This document shows, in pieces, positions 37,634 to 38,585 of a stretch of 38,585 nucleotides of DNA. The translations under genes and the position numbers were made by a program. The number at the start of each line of letters is the position of its first letter. Within the stretch, counting starts at the first letter, position 1. This DNA is from a virus. The notes below the pieces were generated by a model. It had not been told where the DNA came from and searched no databases. It saw nothing but the letters and a program-made list of their open reading frames with translations. Location: the IMG/VR virus record IMGVR_UViG_3300037584_000164, positions 1-38,585 of that record. One strand, written 5' to 3'.

Positions 37634-38585
37634 TTCTCAAACCATGTTTTTAAATCTTGTCTAATATTAGACCATACACAATCATTATTATTATTTAATT
37701 GAATTGTACCATTTGAGATTCTCTCGATTTCCATTGGAATCTTGTATCCATTTAAATCGTAAAGACCATTAGACGAGCCGTTCAAATGACCATAAAATTC
37801 TTGGTTCAATGTAATAACACATTGTGTACATCCAATTTTCCTTCTAATTGTGTTGATTGTTCTTCTTACAGACCTAGCATCGTTAATGCCACATTGACTC
37901 ATAATCTCTTGAGTCGTTGCTCCATTTGGATTCTGACATAATTGAAACACCTTATATAACTTAGAGTTATATGGCATATTGTTAACAAGAGTCTCATTAT
38001 ATCTTGTACCTTGATTAACCATTGAGAATCTTTCGTGGTGTGAATAATCAACAAGAGTAACAATAAACTCAACAAAGTTTTTAAGTTTAGTATTATTTAA
38101 TGTGCCTTGATGTTGTCTGAATTCTATTGTGCCTTTTCCTCCACCATTAGACTCAATGTGTGAAATGTTTATTGCATTAAACTTTCCACCACATACATTC
38201 TGCAATTGAGATAAGTTATCGCAATTCTCAATTCTTGCGACTCTATCTGTCATATTTCTTGCATATCTTGAGTCTCTTCTACTAGGAGCAAGAAATGAGT
38301 TTATTGTTTGTTGATGCTTGGCATATCTAAAACAAATATCTTTTATAACCTCAAATTGAATCGCATCATTTGAATCTTGAAAATATTTATTCTGCCTAAA
38401 CTTAGCAATAGATTTCAAATTGAATTCTTCTGCATCCATTGTAATAGGTTTTAAACCTATATGTACATGATGACCACATTGAGTAGTGACACGACCTCCA
38501 AGATTGATAATAATATCGTTAACTTGCGATGAAATCTGCCATGTTGACTCTGCTTTGAAACTCAATGGAGGAAATACGACCTCGC
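37618..38585 (-). CDS. Amidoligase_2-type ligase with C-terminal winged-helix-like region, 5' end missing
   Basis: The frame is open to the window edge (38583) and begins EVVFPPL, the EVVSPPL-type motif of phage and bacterial amidoligases (glutamine-synthetase-like COOH-NH2 ligases), so the TTG at 38565 is not a start. Further motifs are CGHHVHIG (about 36-43 of the visible part) and GTIEFRQHQGTL. The N-terminal segment is lost. The last 110 residues look different: ATTQEIMSQCGINDARSVRR, then GLYDLNGYKI, like a winged helix. The enzyme would join a carboxylate and an amine on a peptide or cell-wall substrate; the substrate is unknown. It ends in tandem hairpins and a terminator. Confidence 0.75.
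   Translation of the reverse strand, partial: EVVFPPLSFKAESTWQISSQVNDIIINLGGRVTTQCGHHVHIGLKPITMDAEEFNLKSIAKFRQNKYFQDSNDAIQFEVIKDICFRYAKHQQTINSFLAPSRRDSRYARNMTDRVARIENCDNLSQLQNVCGGKFNAINISHIESNGGGKGTIEFRQHQGTLNNTKLKNFVEFIVTLVDYSHHERFSMVNQGTRYNETLVNNMPYNSKLYKVFQLCQNPNGATTQEIMSQCGINDARSVRRTINTIRRKIGCTQCVITLNQEFYGHLNGSSNGLYDLNGYKIPMEIERISNGTIQLNNNNDCVWSNIRQDLKTWFENRFTR

Noticed and set aside
1-38585. The window as a complete circular genome
   Set aside because: Joining the ends puts a TGA directly before the amidoligase frame and gives the cut left-hand gene a 23-codon dead end, so the ends are not adjacent in one intact genome.
1-38585. tRNA genes, CRISPR array, insertion sequence or att site
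   Set aside because: None seen on reading; no cloverleaf-like segments, regular spacer repeats, transposase motifs or integrase gene were noticed, though weak cases could be missed by eye.

Overview
The window reads as a partial genome of an uncultured tailed phage, most likely a short-tailed (podovirus-type) phage of an AT-rich marine bacterium. This rests on family recognition from memory: a large-terminase / P22-like portal / gpT-like major capsid / gp4-like neck module, no tail sheath, tail tube or long tape-measure gene, and many small proteins typical of marine viral metagenomes. A SAR11-type host is plausible from the low GC and gene content but is not shown by the sequence. The length (38.6 kb) fits a cloned insert or a contig. 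The right end cuts into an amidoligase gene and the left end cuts a gene two bases after its ATG. Joining the two ends does not make one continuous gene, so this is not simply a complete circle.

All genes but one lie on the minus strand, so transcription runs from high to low coordinates. (1) 38585-37618: 5'-truncated amidoligase with a C-terminal winged-helix-like region, closed by a hairpin at its stop codon and a strong intrinsic terminator (37561-37590). (2) 37463-37435: a sigma70-type promoter (TTGACC-17-TATGAT) whose predicted start lies at or next to the first ATG. It opens a late operon of about 34.8 kb running to 2624. Order: small gene, HTH protein, low-complexity structural protein, large terminase, three basic/GG-motif proteins, portal, a run of small basic or membrane proteins, 3TM-type holin, small zinc-ribbon protein, coiled-coil protein, GroES-like co-chaperonin, scaffold-like protein, capsid accessory proteins, major capsid protein. 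(3) A textbook terminator (23609-23636) follows the capsid gene, so genes beyond it are probably made at lower levels or from a weak promoter at 23600-23628. These are capsid/fibre accessory proteins, a cassette of very basic Cys-containing small proteins, neck/adaptor proteins, a Rossmann-like enzyme, several tail-fibre proteins (one with a cupredoxin-like domain), a split tail protein, ejection-type proteins and a T4-type lysozyme. (4) 2653-2397: a lone plus-strand gene for a ribbon-helix-helix-like regulator, with its own promoter and two direct repeats one helical turn apart. (5) 2443-1: DUF1064 nuclease, then a second good promoter (TTGACA-17-TATGTT) overlapping a perfect inverted repeat, driving a recombination set: coiled-coil protein, Sak4/RecA-like ATPase, DUF669-like ssDNA-binding protein and a further gene cut by the window edge.

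Most late genes are joined by TAATG or ATGA overlaps or by 1-15 base gaps with good Shine-Dalgarno sequences, so translational coupling is the main organisation. Six short genes (40-58 aa) are added here because the gaps hold frames with the same coupling signals. No tRNA, rRNA, CRISPR array, insertion sequence, integrase or polymerase gene was seen.

Points most worth a second look: a recurrent xGGx[V/I/M] short motif scattered through at least eight otherwise unlike late proteins; the basic protein cassette at 20756-22620; a virion protein with an intact set of type-1 copper ligands; a tail protein split into two frames one base apart; a possible leaderless late promoter; two genes overlapping by 164 bases in different frames; and a probable frameshift at the 5' end of the 28714-29262 gene.
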